From Ammoniphilus oxalaticus (GTDB lineage Bacteria > Bacillota > Bacilli > Aneurinibacillales > RAOX-1): a stretch of 64,000 nt of DNA. Below are positions 43,750-52,370 of the stretch, one piece after another (the first letter of the stretch is position 1; the number at the start of each line of letters is the position of its first letter). A program made the translations under genes and the position numbers. The notes beneath the pieces were generated by a model. The model made no database searches and was not told where the DNA came from. It worked only from the letters and a program-made list of their open reading frames with translations. The DNA lies in contig NZ_MCHY01000002.1 of assembly GCF_003609605.1 (NCBI RefSeq), forward strand, positions 62,001-126,000. Direction: 5' to 3'.

Positions 43750-45267
43750 TTATGAAATTCCTAGCAGTTCTGCCAAGTTAACTCTCTGTATTTTACTTGT
43801 TGCCCCACGCGGGATTTCGTCCACGATATGGAATCTTCTAGGCACTTTAAAGTCAGCCAATTGCGCTGAACAGTGCGCCCGCAATTCTTTCTCGTCCGCA
43901 TCTCCTTTTAAGACAACTGCCGCATGAATATCTTCCCCGTAAACTTTACTAGGAACAGCAAACGCAATCGCTTCCGAAACTGCGGGATGACGTAAAAGAA
44001 CATCGTCAACTTCAATCGGTGATATTTTTTCACCGCCACGGTTGATAATTTCTTTGAATCGTCCTGTTAGAGATAAATATCCGTCTTCATCTTTGAAACC
44101 TTGGTCCCCTGTGCGGAACCATCCATTTGCAAACGCCTCTGCGTTTGCTTCCGGATTCTCTTCGTATCCTGAGAAAATATTTGGTCCTTTTACAACAACT
44201 TCACCCAATTCCCCGTTTTCCAACAGGTTTCCTTCTTCGTCCATAATGCCAACTTCTACACCAAACCCGATCCCAACACTGCCTGGCTTTCGTTGCGCCG
44301 GAGGTAATGGGTTGGAAGCCATTTGGTGACAAGCTTCTGACATTCCGTAAGCCTCTAGAACCGGAGCCTTAAACACTTCTTCCATGCGCTCTAGTATAAC
44401 AGGCGGTAACGGTGAACTACTGGAACGAATAAAACGGAACGGGTTTGCTTCGATAATGTCCTTGTTGCTTTCAGCTCTAGCAAGTAACGTCTGATGCATT
44501 GTTGGAACAGCTGAGTACCACGTCGGCTTATAAGTATCGACCCAACTCCAAAATTCAAGGGCGCTAAACCCTGGTGGGCAAACCAATTTACCCCCCGCCG
44601 CTAAAGTGGATAGCGTTGAGGCAATAATGCCATGAATATGGAATAAAGGCATGACACATAACCCTGTGTCATCTTTTGTTAAATTATATGTTGATTTAAT
44701 ATTGTTTGCCGACGCCACAATGTTTGAATGACGAAGTGGCACTCGCTTTGGCGCGCCGGTTGTCCCGCTCGTGTGCAAAATCATTGCCACATCTTCAGGC
44801 GCTGCCAATTCCGTAGGACGAGGTTCGCGTTGCCCTTTAATTAATTCAAAAGATAGAGTCCCATCTTCCTGTGGTGTTGCTTCAATGAGAGCCATATCTT
44901 CCGTCATGGCTTCGCGCGCTAATTCCGCGGAACCCGGAAGCGTGATAAGCGCTCGCGCTTTTGTATCCTCATAATAGTACGCAAACTCTTCTTTTTTATA
45001 ATTTGGATTTAGCGGAGCTGCTGTAGCGGAAATGGCAACCGCCAAAAAAGTAACTACAGTTTCTGGGCCATTCCCCATTACCATCGCTACACGATCTCCG
45101 CGACCAATTCCGAAGCTATTTAATGCTGCCGATAACTGAATGACATTATCATATAATTGTTTATAAGATAATGTCGGTTTACCCGGAGCGAAAAGAGCCT
45201 CGTCATGATCGCTTCCTGTTGGACTAAGAAGATCATGTATTGTCATGTTTAAGGGAGTCTTTATCAT
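43750..45267 (-). CDS. AMP-forming acyl-CoA ligase, probably oxalate-CoA ligase, copy 1
   Basis: 505 residues from ATG 45267 (GAAGGTAT upstream). ANL superfamily motifs: ILHTSGTTGAPKRVPLRHSN (P-loop), EAYGMSEACHQMASNPLPP, WFRTGDQGFKDEDGYLSLTG, RFKEIINRGGEKISP and the C-terminal Lys in GATSKIQRV. The stretch with SEACHQMASNP and RKPGSVG is typical of Pcs60/AAE3 oxalyl-CoA synthetases. It should activate oxalate with ATP. The first gene of ligase-reductase-ACP. At the C-terminal G-K motif this copy has SK where copy 2 has GK. Confidence 0.88.
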   Translation of the reverse strand: MIKTPLNMTIHDLLSPTGSDHDEALFAPGKPTLSYKQLYDNVIQLSAALNSFGIGRGDRVAMVMGNGPETVVTFLAVAISATAAPLNPNYKKEEFAYYYEDTKARALITLPGSAELAREAMTEDMALIEATPQEDGTLSFELIKGQREPRPTELAAPEDVAMILHTSGTTGAPKRVPLRHSNIVASANNIKSTYNLTKDDTGLCVMPLFHIHGIIASTLSTLAAGGKLVCPPGFSALEFWSWVDTYKPTWYSAVPTMHQTLLARAESNKDIIEANPFRFIRSSSSPLPPVILERMEEVFKAPVLEAYGMSEACHQMASNPLPPAQRKPGSVGIGFGVEVGIMDEEGNLLENGELGEVVVKGPNIFSGYEENPEANAEAFANGWFRTGDQGFKDEDGYLSLTGRFKEIINRGGEKISPIEVDDVLLRHPAVSEAIAFAVPSKVYGEDIHAAVVLKGDADEKELRAHCSAQLADFKVPRRFHIVDEIPRGATSKIQRVNLAELLGIS

Positions 45268-45408
45268 AAGTATACCTTCTCTCTTCGCTGATTTACATGT
45301 TTTTTTATGGAACACCATGTTTTTGTCCTGTTTAAACCCTACCACACTTACTCATTATCACAAATCACTGACAACGATCTAACTAAAATATGAAATATCT
45401 TCCCCCTT

Positions 45409-45434
45409 GTTTCTCATTGCGAAACGCTATTTCG
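45409..45434. promoter_or_regulatory. Three-half-site operator overlapping the ligase transcription start
   Basis: GTTTC at 45409, GAAAC at 45421 and ATTTC at 45429: the same 0, 12, 20 spacing as before gcl. It lies 14 bases downstream of the -10 box, a repressor position. The likely binder is the IclR regulator at 38211-38978. Confidence 0.65.
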
Positions 45435-45447
45435 TATTTGTAAGTTA

Positions 45448-45476
45448 ATACTACCAGCCCAGTTTTAAAAAATCAA
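45448..45476 (-). promoter_or_regulatory. Probable promoter of the ligase-reductase-ACP operon
   Basis: Minus-strand TTGATT (45471-45476), 17 bp spacer, TAGTAT (45448-45453). The surrounding ~50 bases are clearly similar to the gcl promoter region, pointing to a duplicated regulatory block. Confidence 0.6.
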
Positions 45477-45604
45477 GAACATTTTTTAAATTAAAATTCG
45501 ATTATGTATTTTTATTTTATTCCGAAAACAATTAAAAACACAAGCTTTTTCATCCGCTTTTTCCGCGTAATTCCTATGTTCCGCGGATGTAAACCCTTTC
45601 ACAA

Positions 45605-45646
45605 AATAAACATAGACCTCTCTATATTCAAGAAAGGTCTATGTCA
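45605..45646 (-). terminator. Terminator after ligase copy 2
   Basis: ACATAGACCT/AGGTCTATGT perfect 10-bp arms (45610-45619 and 45635-45644) followed by TTTATTTT on the minus strand. Confidence 0.75.
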
Positions 45647-45705
45647 GCAAACAAACTATAATTGTTATTTTATTTTTATTTAAAACCGCGATGAACGTAA
45701 AGCCT

Positions 45706-47220
45706 CTATTCTAGACCAAGTAACTTAGCCATATTAATTCTTTGAATCTTACCCGTCGCTCCGCGAGGGATCTCGTCCAAGAAAAGAATTTTTCTCGGCA
45801 CTTTAAAGTCGGCCAATTGTTTAGCGCAGTGCGCCCGCAATTCTTTTTCTGTCGTTTCTACTTTCAATACAACAGCGGCTTGAATATCCTCTCCATACAC
45901 TTTGCTCGGTACAGCAAATGTGATTGCCGCTGATACCGCTGGATGACGCAATAGGATATCGTCCACTTCCGCAGGAGAAATTTTCTCTCCGCCACGGTTG
46001 ATAATTTCTTTAAATCGTCCAGTTAACGTTAAGTACCCATCTTCGTCTTTAAACCCTTGATCTCCCGTGCGGAACCAACCATTTGTGAAAGCTTCAGCAT
46101 TTGCCTCAGGATTAGATTCGTAGCCTTTAAATACGTTCGGCCCCTTAATAACAACCTCTCCTAGCTCCCCTTGCGGCAACAAGTTTCCTTCCTCGTCCAT
46201 AATTCCAATCTCAACGCCAACTCCAATTCCTACGCTACCCGCTTTTCGTTTTGCTGGTGGAATTGGATTAGAAGCCATTTGGTGGGCCGCCTCTGACATC
46301 CCGTAAGCTTCAAGCACAGGCGCTTTAAATGTTTCCTCCATCCGCTCTAGAATAACTGGCGGTAACGGAGAACTACTGGAGCGAATAAAACGGAATGGAT
46401 TTGCTTCGATAATTTCCTTATTGCTTTCCGCTCTAGCAAGTAATGTTTGATGCATCGTTGGAACGGCGGAGTACCAAGTCGGTTTAAATGTATCGACCCA
46501 GCCCCAAAATTCAAGCGCGCTAAATCCTGGCGGGCAGACCAACTGACCTCCTGAACCAAGCGTGGACAAAACGGATGCGACAATCCCGTGAATATGAAAC
46601 AACGGCATGATACATAACGCCGTATCGTCTTTTGATAGATTGTAAGTTGATTTAATATTCATTGCGGTTGCGACTAAATTTGAATGCAAAATTGGCACGC
46701 GTTTTGGCGCCCCTGTCGTTCCGCTTGTATGCAAGATCATCGCCACATCTTCTGGAGAAGCAAGTTCTGTTTCCTTTGGTTCAAAAGAAGCGCCCTTGAC
46801 TTGTTCAAATGCGAGCGTTCCATCTTCTTGCGGTCTTGCTTCTATAATAGCCATATCTTCCGTAGCCGCTTCAAGCGCGAGCGCCGCGGAATCAGGCAGC
46901 GTGATCAAAGCTTTAGCTTTTGTATCTCCATAGTAGAATGCGAATTCATCTTTTGTGTAGTTAGGATTAAGCGGGGCCGCCGTCGAACAAAAAGCAACAG
47001 CTAAGAAGGTAATTACAGTTTCGGGCCCATTCCCCATTACAATCGCTACGCGATCTCCCCGACCAATACCGAATCGATTTAAGGTGGACGCTAATGATAT
47101 AACATTGTCATACAGTTGTTTATAAGTAAGTGATTGTTAACCAGGAGCTAAAATAGCGTTACCTTGCTCATTTCCTTTGATCAGATCTTCCAGAGTCATT
47201 TCTGTTGGACTCTTAATCAT
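45706..47220 (-). pseudogene. Oxalate-CoA ligase copy 2, interrupted by a nonsense codon
   Basis: A paralogue of copy 1 along its whole length (505 codons against 506). The true start is ATG 47220 with AAGGAGAAGG upstream, but codon 28 is TAA (47137-47139) where copy 1 has AAA (APGKPTLSYK versus APG-stop-QSLTYK). The frame continues afterwards as QSLTYKQLYDNVISLASTLN without a shift. All catalytic motifs remain, including GATGKIQRI. Either it is a recent pseudogene, or a shortened protein begins at an internal start such as 47037, which would lack much of the N-terminal domain and has no clear ribosome binding site. Confidence 0.75.
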
Positions 47221-47299
47221 TTTCAACCTTCTCCTTCCGCCTTTCGGCCTTTTATTTATGAACGTACTTTTTATGATATGTAACAGGTTGTCGGTAATA

Positions 47300-47313
47300 C
47301 AAAAGCGCTTACA
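47300..47313 (-). promoter_or_regulatory. Possible catabolite-responsive element (cre)
   Basis: TGTAAGCGCTTTTG on the minus strand matches the CcpA cre consensus TGWAARCGYTWNCW at all but the last two specified positions. It lies about 80 bases before the start of ligase copy 2. Confidence 0.35.
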
Positions 47314-47417
47314 TTTGTTGTTGCGATTAAAAACTGATCCTTTTAAATTTATGGACCTTTTCGCGCTAACTCTCCTTTCTAGTCCTAATTTCAGTGTAAT
47401 ATAATAGTGAAAATTAA

Positions 47418-47432
47418 CGAAATTCCATTTCG
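47418..47432. promoter_or_regulatory. Palindrome upstream of ligase copy 2, relative of the IclR operator
   Basis: CGAAAT-TCC-ATTTCG is a perfect palindrome. Its GAAAT-N3-ATTTC core has the same spacing as the second and third half-sites of the arrays at 41986 and 45409. The first half-site is missing here. Confidence 0.45.
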
Positions 47433-47598
47433 GCTGAATTTTCAGGCAAAACCTTATTCTTTAAGCGTTTTACTTCTTTTTACGCTACCTCAGAGCACAT
47501 TTTATTTTTTTATGTTGTTCTTCACAATGAAATGAAAAAAAGAGAGAAATTTGTAACATTTTAGACCCAACACGCGCATTTTCACTATTATATCTTTT

Positions 47599-49074
47599 TT
47601 ACGTGCCGCAATAGGTTCGATACGGTCGCGTGGATGCCGGCGGCAATGTTGTGTATTCCTCCTGCTCGGTTGTATGTTCATAAGGGTTGGATAAAATCGC
47701 AAGGAATTTCGTCAAAGGAGTGAAATCATCGCGTTCAACCGCCGCAGTTAAAACTTCTTCAACACGATGGTTGCGAGGAATGACCGCTGGATTATTATGT
47801 TTCATCATTTGTAGCGACGCTTGCCTCGTTTCCGATTGTCGCTCCCGTCGCGCCTCCCACTTTTCCATCCATCTTAAAAAGGCTGGAGCCCCAAACAACG
47901 TAGTTGCTCCCGATTTGTCGAAAGTTAACGAGCGAAATGTATTCGTATAGTCAGCTTTATTATTCAGCATGAGGTCAAGCAATTCGGCGATCAGCTTTTC
48001 GTCATCTACTTCTTCATTAAATAACCCTAACTTCGCCCTCATCCCTGTCAACCACTGATCATGGAATCGATCCGCAAAACGGGATATCGCATCCTGTGCC
48101 ATCTCAACTGCTTTGCTTTGATCACTGTGCAACAACGGCAAGATGGTTTCCGCAAATCGGGCCAAATTCCATTCCCCAATTAACGGTTGGTTTCCATATG
48201 CATATCGGCCCTGCGCATCAATTGAACTAAAGACTGTTGCTGGATCGTACACATCCATGAATGCGCAGGGACCATAATCAATCGTCTCCCCGTTTAGCGC
48301 CATATTATCTGTGTTCATCACGCCATGAATGAAGCCGACCAACTGCCAATTGGCAATCAGCGTCGCTTGACGGTCAATCACTTCGTTTAATAACGAAAGG
48401 TAGCGGTTATCCGCTTGAAGCGCTTCTGTGAAATGACGATTCAACGTATAGTCGGCGAGAACTTGTAGATCTTCTTGTTTCCCCCAGTGGGATACATATT
48501 GAAATGTTCCGACCCGAATATGACTCGTTGCCACACGAGTTAAAATGGCCAGAGGTAATCGCTCCTCCCGAATGACTGCATTATTTGTTTTCACGACGGC
48601 CAAACTGCGTGTTGTCGAAATACCTAAAGCATTCATCGCTTCGCTCATAATATATTCGCGTAACATGGGTCCCAGGGCAGCCCTGCCATCACCTGACCGA
48701 GAATACGGAGTGCGCCCTGGGCCTTTCAATTGAATATCGACTCTCTCTCCCGAAGGAGTGATTTGTTCACCGAGTAGAATCGCCCTGCCATCACCTAGCA
48801 TCGTGAAATGTCCAAACTGATGACCAGCGTACGCTTGCGCTAGTGGGGATGCCCCTGTTGGAACTTCATTTCCAGCTAAGGCCGCCAAACCTCCATTTTT
48901 CTTTAAAGATTCACTGTCTAGACCAAGCGACTCCGCCAGTGACTCATTTAATATAATGATGCGCGGCGAATCCACAGGCGTTGGATCCACCTTCGAATAG
49001 AACATGTCGGGCAGACGGGCGTAACTATTGTCAAAATTCCATCCAACAGCGGATTCAGCATTTTCTTTTGTCAT
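47599..49074 (-). CDS. selO: SelO (YdiU) family protein adenylyltransferase
   Basis: 491 residues of the SelO pseudokinase family. Motifs: [20 protein letters not shown] (glycine-rich loop), [45 protein letters not shown] (catalytic loop and metal-binding Asp). SelO proteins transfer AMP from ATP to protein hydroxyls in a reversed nucleotide orientation. The C-terminus is YRTYCGT: the residue that is selenocysteine in animal SelO is Cys here (TGC codon). A ribosome binding site (AAAGGAGATG) precedes the ATG. Confidence 0.93.
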   Translation of the reverse strand: MTKENAESAVGWNFDNSYARLPDMFYSKVDPTPVDSPRIIILNESLAESLGLDSESLKKNGGLAALAGNEVPTGASPLAQAYAGHQFGHFTMLGDGRAILLGEQITPSGERVDIQLKGPGRTPYSRSGDGRAALGPMLREYIMSEAMNALGISTTRSLAVVKTNNAVIREERLPLAILTRVATSHIRVGTFQYVSHWGKQEDLQVLADYTLNRHFTEALQADNRYLSLLNEVIDRQATLIANWQLVGFIHGVMNTDNMALNGETIDYGPCAFMDVYDPATVFSSIDAQGRYAYGNQPLIGEWNLARFAETILPLLHSDQSKAVEMAQDAISRFADRFHDQWLTGMRAKLGLFNEEVDDEKLIAELLDLMLNNKADYTNTFRSLTFDKSGATTLFGAPAFLRWMEKWEARRERQSETRQASLQMMKHNNPAVIPRNHRVEEVLTAAVERDDFTPLTKFLAILSNPYEHTTEQEEYTTLPPASTRPYRTYCGT

Positions 49075-49222
49075 TGCAACGTATCATCTCCTTTTTAAAC
49101 CAGTCGTTTATATAATCGTATCAAATTTTCGTTTTTTATACCAATAAAAGGGACGACATTATTGTTCTCCTTTTCCCTCGTATTATTCAAACAAAACTAC
49201 TTTTCCAGGCCCTTACAAGCTT

Positions 49223-49621
49223 TTACAAGCGTTTTTCAATTAGCAACGTAAACAAGAAAGCCCTTTTAACCGAAAACCCGAGATGTCTAAACACAGCGAG
49301 TGCATATTGATTATTTTTCTCCACCAACCCTTGGATCACTTCAACTCCTTTTCTTTTGGCTTGTTCAAAAAAAGCGTTCGAAAACCCGCTGACGATTCCC
49401 TTTCCTTTATAAGTAGTATCCAAGACGACTAAATCGACAAACAATGCCTTATCACGAATTCGATAACAAATATAGCCAACGACAACGCCGCCATCCTCCA
49501 AAACCGTGACTCCCGTAGCTTTGGCAAGTCTTTTTTCAATGACGGAAGGATGTACTTTAAATTGGGAAGCCGCTAGATCTATCAATCGCCGATCATCTCG
49601 CAAAGGAATCCGATCCCTCAA
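49223..49621 (-). CDS. GNAT-family N-acetyltransferase
   Basis: About 132 residues from TTG 49621. GNAT features: FVDLVVLDTTYKGKGIVSGF, a motif A with GKG in the acetyl-CoA loop, and YALAVFRHLGFSVKRAFLFT at the end. The start is uncertain: the frame can reach ATG 49660, but that has no ribosome binding site, whereas a GGGGAGGG stretch sits 8 bases before the TTG and too close to GTG 49627. The upstream sequence contains a run of nine Gs that could slip. Substrate unknown. Confidence 0.75.
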   Translation of the reverse strand: MRDRIPLRDDRRLIDLAASQFKVHPSVIEKRLAKATGVTVLEDGGVVVGYICYRIRDKALFVDLVVLDTTYKGKGIVSGFSNAFFEQAKRKGVEVIQGLVEKNNQYALAVFRHLGFSVKRAFLFTLLIEKRL

Positions 49622-49785
49622 ATACACTGCCCTCCCCCCCCCTCTATTAGATATCCTCATAGTATGTGATCTTCATTCTGACTGACCTGTACAATCGCAT
49701 ATTTAAATAAATAGAATCATTCGCCGTGACCATATTACGCGCTGTTCATAATTTGTAGTAGACGGATATGAAGGGAGGGGCCTAA

Positions 49786-49926
49786 ATGGGTAAAAAAATA
49801 AAAAACACATTAGAGGGAAGCGGCAACTCAAAGGTTCGGGTTGGAAATGAGGCTGAATCAGCTTCAACATCACTTGCTGCTGTTTTAGCAAAGGCGTTGG
49901 AAGCTCAAATACAAAGCAAGTTCTAA
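49786..49926 (+). CDS. Small protein with SGNSxVxVxN motif, member 1
   Basis: 46 residues. Basic start MGKKIKNTLEGSGNSKVRVG, then NEAESASTSLAAVLAKALEA and QIQSKF. An AAGGGAGGGG ribosome binding site stands at good distance before the ATG. A likely beta-type SGNS-V-V segment is followed by an Ala/Ser-rich amphipathic helix. It shares this plan with the next two genes on the same strand, so the three form an array of related small proteins. The family is not recognised; a spore, toxin or structural role are all possible. Confidence 0.7.
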   Translation: MGKKIKNTLEGSGNSKVRVGNEAESASTSLAAVLAKALEAQIQSKF

Positions 49927-49955
49927 CATAAAACATCTGTGGAAGGGGAATAAAA

Positions 49956-50102
49956 ATGAGCAGAAAAATGGAGAACAAACTTAAAAACAGTGGAAATTCC
50001 GAGGTTTGTGTGGAAAACTCAGCTGAATCTACCGCCTTAGCCGCCGCGATTGCCCTTGCCCTAGCCGCGCAGTTCCAACAACAAAAGAAGTTTGAACCTT
50101 AA
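49956..50102 (+). CDS. Small protein with SGNSxVxVxN motif, member 2
   Basis: 48 residues, clearly a paralogue of the previous gene: NKLKNSGNSEVCVENSAEST against NTLEGSGNSKVRVGNEAESA. The second half, ALAAAIALALAAQF, is more hydrophobic and could insert in a membrane; the tail is polar (QQQKKFEP). GGAAGGGG precedes ATG 49956, 29 bases after the first gene, and a terminator hairpin follows. The repeated motif with differing hydrophobicity argues that these are real, expressed small proteins rather than chance frames. Confidence 0.7.
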   Translation: MSRKMENKLKNSGNSEVCVENSAESTALAAAIALALAAQFQQQKKFEP

Positions 50103-50105
50103 AAA

Positions 50106-50134
50106 CAAGCTCCACACACTGTGGGGCTTTTTAA
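50106..50134 (+). terminator. Terminator after small protein members 1 and 2
   Basis: AAGCTCCACA and TGTGGGGCTT arms (one mismatch) followed by TTTT, 5 bases past the stop of member 2. Confidence 0.7.
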
Positions 50135-50161
50135 AATAAAAGTTATCGGGAGGGTAAAGCG

Positions 50162-50446
50162 TTGTCAAACGGAAAAATTGATATTGACAACATGATTAAT
50201 CATAGCGGAAACGCAAACGTCTTTGTTTATGTAGATACAACCTCCATCGCTTTTGCGATGCTCTGTTGCTTTGGTTCATTTGCCGCAACAAACGCTTCCT
50301 TAACAGGCCAGAACGAAACATATGAAACGATGATGAAGGGGATTTTGAAAACGTTTGATGATTTTTTGGAAAAAGATAAAATTCGCCGAGAAGAGTTTAT
50401 TAACGAAGTAAAAGAAGCGATGCAGCCTAATAATGAAGAAAAGTAG
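50162..50446 (+). CDS. Small membrane-type protein with SGNA motif, member 3
   Basis: 94 residues from TTG 50162 after GGGAGGG. It begins SNGKIDIDNMINHSGNANVF and VYVD, echoing the SGN-V-V block of the two preceding small proteins. A hydrophobic stretch TTSIAFAMLCCFGSFAATNA follows, with adjacent cysteines, and then an acidic helical tail (KTFDDFLEKDKIRREEFINE). The tail is absent from the other two. It may be an elongated relative working with them. Function unknown. Confidence 0.65.
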   Translation: MSNGKIDIDNMINHSGNANVFVYVDTTSIAFAMLCCFGSFAATNASLTGQNETYETMMKGILKTFDDFLEKDKIRREEFINEVKEAMQPNNEEK

Positions 50447-50472
50447 TTGTCGTCTGATGCGGGGTGATCAAG

Positions 50473-50517
50473 GCAGATTAAGAAAAAGGAGATATCTTTC
50501 TTAATCTGCTTCGTTTT
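50473..50517 (+). terminator. Terminator after small protein member 3
   Basis: GCAGATTAAGAAA and TTTCTTAATCTGC perfect 13-bp arms followed by TTCGTTTT. Confidence 0.85.
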
Positions 50518-50540
50518 GGACTCGTTGACCCACATAAAGC

Positions 50541-50570
50541 AAAAATAACCGCCCAAACGGACGGTTATTC
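50541..50570 (-). terminator. Terminator of the YkuS-like gene
   Basis: AATAACCG/CGGTTATT arms with a TTTTT tract on the minus strand. Confidence 0.75.
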
Positions 50571-50605
50571 AATCGCTTGCGCTGCGGGTAAACCCCGTTT
50601 AATTG

Positions 50606-50848
50606 TTAGAAGCTGTGATCGATCGAGTTAAGTACGTCGTCCGCTGTCATCCCGTCGGCGTTAATTACACCAGCCATATTCGCTCGTTGAGAAACTTCGA
50701 ACAAATGTTTGTTTTGCCCGGAAACGACACAATAATCACAATCAGCCGCATTGTTTTCATCTAAGTTAACGACGTCATGACCTTGATTCTTCAAAGTCTG
50801 CGCAATATCGCTCAATGTGTTTTCAACACCAATTCTTTTCTTAGCCAT
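50606..50848 (-). CDS. UPF0180 (YkuS) family protein
   Basis: 80 residues matching the YkuS family: MAKKRIGVENTLSDIAQTLK, DCDYCVVSGQNKHLFEVS and ANMAGVINADGMTADDVLN. The CxxC-like pair and small alpha/beta fold are conserved across Bacillales, but no function is established. GAGGAGGTGAAT precedes the ATG and a terminator follows, so it is monocistronic. Confidence 0.88.
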   Translation of the reverse strand: MAKKRIGVENTLSDIAQTLKNQGHDVVNLDENNAADCDYCVVSGQNKHLFEVSQRANMAGVINADGMTADDVLNSIDHSF

Positions 50849-51012
50849 GATTATTCACCTCCTCGTCCCCATCTACTATTTCCTTATTTTGCAAGATTAA
50901 TACTTCATACAATGACAACGCAAGGTCAACCCTTTCTTTTGCGATTTTTGCCGCTAACCACTATAGTGGGAATTATCGGTTGTACATAACGAAACTAAAA
51001 GGAGAGATAAAG

Positions 51013-51354
51013 TTGGAATGGACGAAAACATCGGAGCTTGTCGCCGTGATTCGCGATCAGTTTATACATCAACCGCTTGAGATGACCTATACAGAGTGGG
51101 AAGATGATGATCTCGATACTGATGAAACGATCACCGTGTTGCATGGTTCCCTAACGGAAATAGAAATGATTGAGAATCGTTGGAAAGGGTATGATTTGCG
51201 CTTGGGCTTTAAGACAGACGGACAACCACTAGGCGCTGAAATCTGGATGGACTTCCCGCCAGACGACGAGGACACAATTGCTCAAATGAATGAACCGAAT
51301 AAGCTGCTGTTGTTAGCCAATGAAGCGACACTAACCTTAAAAAAGGAACTTTAA
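51013..51354 (+). CDS. Acidic cytosolic protein of unknown function
   Basis: 113 residues from TTG 51013, which lies 8 bases after AAAGGAGAG. Acidic, with repeated Asp/Glu clusters (EWEDDDLDTDE, DFPPDDEDT) between beta-strand-like segments such as YDLRLGFKTDG. No Cys, no membrane segment. It is not recognised. It lies 70 bp before the M48-type peptidase gene on the same strand and could be cotranscribed. Confidence 0.65.
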   Translation: MEWTKTSELVAVIRDQFIHQPLEMTYTEWEDDDLDTDETITVLHGSLTEIEMIENRWKGYDLRLGFKTDGQPLGAEIWMDFPPDDEDTIAQMNEPNKLLLLANEATLTLKKEL

Positions 51355-51426
51355 AACCCTTTTAACTTTTCAAGCTACTTCTTTGCTTTTGTTCAGGCGC
51401 ATATAGATAGGGAAGGAGGTGGCAGC

Positions 51427-52287
51427 ATGATTAAACTTCCTTTCCGTTATGCCCTCTCGTCACTGTACGCCAAACTAATTATCGACGATGTTTTTCTCGC
51501 TTTACAAACCGCGGCTGCGTTCAACTGGCAACAATACCTCATTTTTTTAGATCCAGCTATGCAATATACGTATCAACAACGCACCCGAGAGTTAACGATG
51601 ATGACGCCATTGTCGAATGAATCAGAAACAGTGGAGGAAAAATTAGGGTTAGACGAGGAAACAGTAAGGCTGGTTAAAGAGGTTTGCATTGATTTAAAAG
51701 CGGGTGAAGTAACTGTCATCTTATGGAACAAAATGAATGCGGGCTATGTGTTTCGCCGTATTTTACTTCCCGCAAATTGGAAGGAATTACTGACAGAACA
51801 AGAGTTAAAAGCGGTCGTCGGACATGAATTAGGCCATCTTAAAATGGGGGCGGACGCGATGGTTCCCATGCGCATCGTTAATCGAATCGGCGATGAACTC
51901 CTCTATACATTGCTCCCGATCCAAGCGACAGGCTATTTCTTGCTATTAATGTCCTTAATCTCGCAAAACCCCGCGTACTTAAAAGCTCTATCCCTCACCT
52001 TCTTGTTTCGTCTAGGTTATCTGTTGATTGAAAATCTATTTTCTAGGAAAGATGAATACAAAGCCGATCGTTATGGTAAAAAAGTTAGTTCAGCTGAGGC
52101 GATGATCACCGCGTTAAAAAAATTAGAACGGGGAGCGAAAACGGAAGCGTTTGAAAATTTAGGGAAACTTCCAAACAGTAAACAGTGGTATTATCATTGG
52201 CTGTTAAAAAAAGACACTGGTCGTTTCCGCGAATCGATGCTCGATCACCCATTCCTTCATAAACGAATCAAAGCTTTACGCGCATGA
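51427..52287 (+). CDS. M48-type zinc metallopeptidase
   Basis: 286 residues. The zinc site is VVGHELGHLKMGAD (HExxH), and the third ligand Glu lies in SRKDEYKADRYGKK. Hydrophobic segments between them (LPIQATGYFLLLMSLIS and AYLKALSLTFLFRLGYLLIE) give two membrane helices, a layout like HtpX/Oma1-type membrane proteases but shorter. It probably degrades misfolded membrane proteins. GGAAGGAGGTGG precedes the ATG. Confidence 0.88.
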   Translation: MIKLPFRYALSSLYAKLIIDDVFLALQTAAAFNWQQYLIFLDPAMQYTYQQRTRELTMMTPLSNESETVEEKLGLDEETVRLVKEVCIDLKAGEVTVILWNKMNAGYVFRRILLPANWKELLTEQELKAVVGHELGHLKMGADAMVPMRIVNRIGDELLYTLLPIQATGYFLLLMSLISQNPAYLKALSLTFLFRLGYLLIENLFSRKDEYKADRYGKKVSSAEAMITALKKLERGAKTEAFENLGKLPNSKQWYYHWLLKKDTGRFRESMLDHPFLHKRIKALRA

Positions 52288-52337
52288 ATCACAGGGACGC
52301 GAATCAATCACTTCATCTTATATGTACAGACTGACAA

Positions 52338-52370
52338 CAAAAAGACGGGTTGGGAAGAGCCGCCCGTCTA
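52338..52370 (-). terminator. Terminator of the IDEAL-domain gene
   Basis: AGACGGG/CCCGTCT arms followed by TTTTTG on the minus strand, overlapping the stop codon. Confidence 0.7.

Noticed and set aside
45706-47220. Selenocysteine or pyrrolysine read-through in ligase copy 2
   Set aside because: The stop is TAA, not TGA or TAG, and stands at a Lys position with no redox role, so a plain nonsense mutation is the better explanation.
47599-49074. SelO as a third selenoprotein
   Set aside because: The C-terminal position is encoded by TGC (Cys) followed by a normal stop.
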